Below are positions 34,415-34,472 of a DNA stretch of 34,472 nucleotides, one piece after another (position 1 is the first letter of the stretch; each line of letters starts with the position of its first letter). Below the pieces are notes generated by a model. It ran no database searches, was not told the origin of the DNA, and saw nothing but the letters and a program-made list of their open reading frames with translations. The DNA is from Chelatococcus sambhunathii (lineage in GTDB: Bacteria > Pseudomonadota > Alphaproteobacteria > Rhizobiales > Methylopilaceae). The stretch lies in NCBI GenBank assembly GCA_031316315.1, contig JADBEO010000044.1, positions 1-34,472 on the forward strand, read 5' to 3'. A program made the translations under genes and the position numbers.

Positions 34415-34472
34415 ATGGCGCGCTACGATCTCAGCGAAGCGGAGTGGCGGCTGATCGAGCCGCTGCTTCCGA
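34415..34472 (+). CDS. IS5-family transposase, N-terminal fragment cut by window end
   Basis: The first 19 codons read MARYDLSEAEWRLIEPLLP, the characteristic start of IS5-family transposases (DUF4096-type N-terminus: dLtdaeWalIaPlLP). GGGGAGGA precedes the ATG. The rest is beyond the window, so intactness is unknown. Confidence 0.75.
   Translation, partial: MARYDLSEAEWRLIEPLLP

Overview
The window is GC-rich DNA, almost completely filled with protein genes, apparently from an alphaproteobacterium of the Hyphomicrobiales (rhizobial/methylotroph side). The evidence is codon use, a GlnT/GmaS + GlxBCD/Mgs module, an oxalate/formate module, and intergenic palindromes of types common in that order. 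The species cannot be named from the sequence alone. Gene calls rest on recognised motifs in translated proteins; no database search was run.

Layout. (1) 1-8.8 kb, minus strand: a gamma-glutamylmethylamide/glutamine synthetase with a three-subunit N-methylglutamate synthase-like (glutamate synthase-like) enzyme, an XRE-cupin regulator, and a six-gene operon. That operon encodes an ethanolamine-permease-like APC transporter with three small membrane proteins before it and two more predicted membrane proteins after it. A near-palindromic motif, AAAAAAATTTC-N7-GAAA, lies upstream of both transcription units and suggests one regulon. (2) 8.9-15.7 kb: mixed single genes, namely a sulfotransferase-like protein, an SRAP/YedK DNA-crosslink protein, an amidase, a DUF3617-like secreted protein, Ada, an M32 carboxypeptidase, a small lipoprotein and a TOBE/Mop molybdate-binding-like protein. 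(3) 15.71-15.81 kb: tRNA-Sec (anticodon TCA), followed by two small orphan genes. (4) 16.7-22.8 kb: oxalate/formate genes, with an OxlT-like antiporter, a formyl-CoA:oxalate CoA-transferase, a PAS protein, an HPP-CBS membrane protein coupled to an alpha/beta hydrolase, and a divergent NTF2-like protein. The 18-base sequence TGGYATTWGGYATGCCAG occurs before both oxlT and the PAS-frc unit. (5) 22.8-34.35 kb: an M20 amidohydrolase, two divergent peptide-type solute-binding proteins, a four-gene Dpp/Opp-type ABC importer, a metallo-deacetylase, a RidA-family protein and a DSD1-type PLP enzyme. (6) The right edge holds the start of an IS5-type transposase.

How the parts may work together (inference). 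Region 1 would assimilate methylamine or a related amine through glutamyl intermediates; the N-methylglutamate dehydrogenase subunits are not in the window. Region 4 would exchange oxalate for formate and activate oxalate with CoA; oxalyl-CoA decarboxylase is not in the window. Formate from either C1 route could be oxidised by a molybdenum, possibly selenocysteine, formate dehydrogenase, which fits selC and the Mop-like gene but is not shown. Region 5 looks like an import-and-degrade route for an N-acyl or peptide-linked D-hydroxyamino acid: a deacylase frees the amino acid, the DSD1 enzyme dehydrates it, and RidA hydrolyses the reactive enamine.

No CRISPR array, rRNA or phage genes were seen. 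No stretch over 300 bases lacks a gene, apart from 15647-15979, which contains the tRNA.
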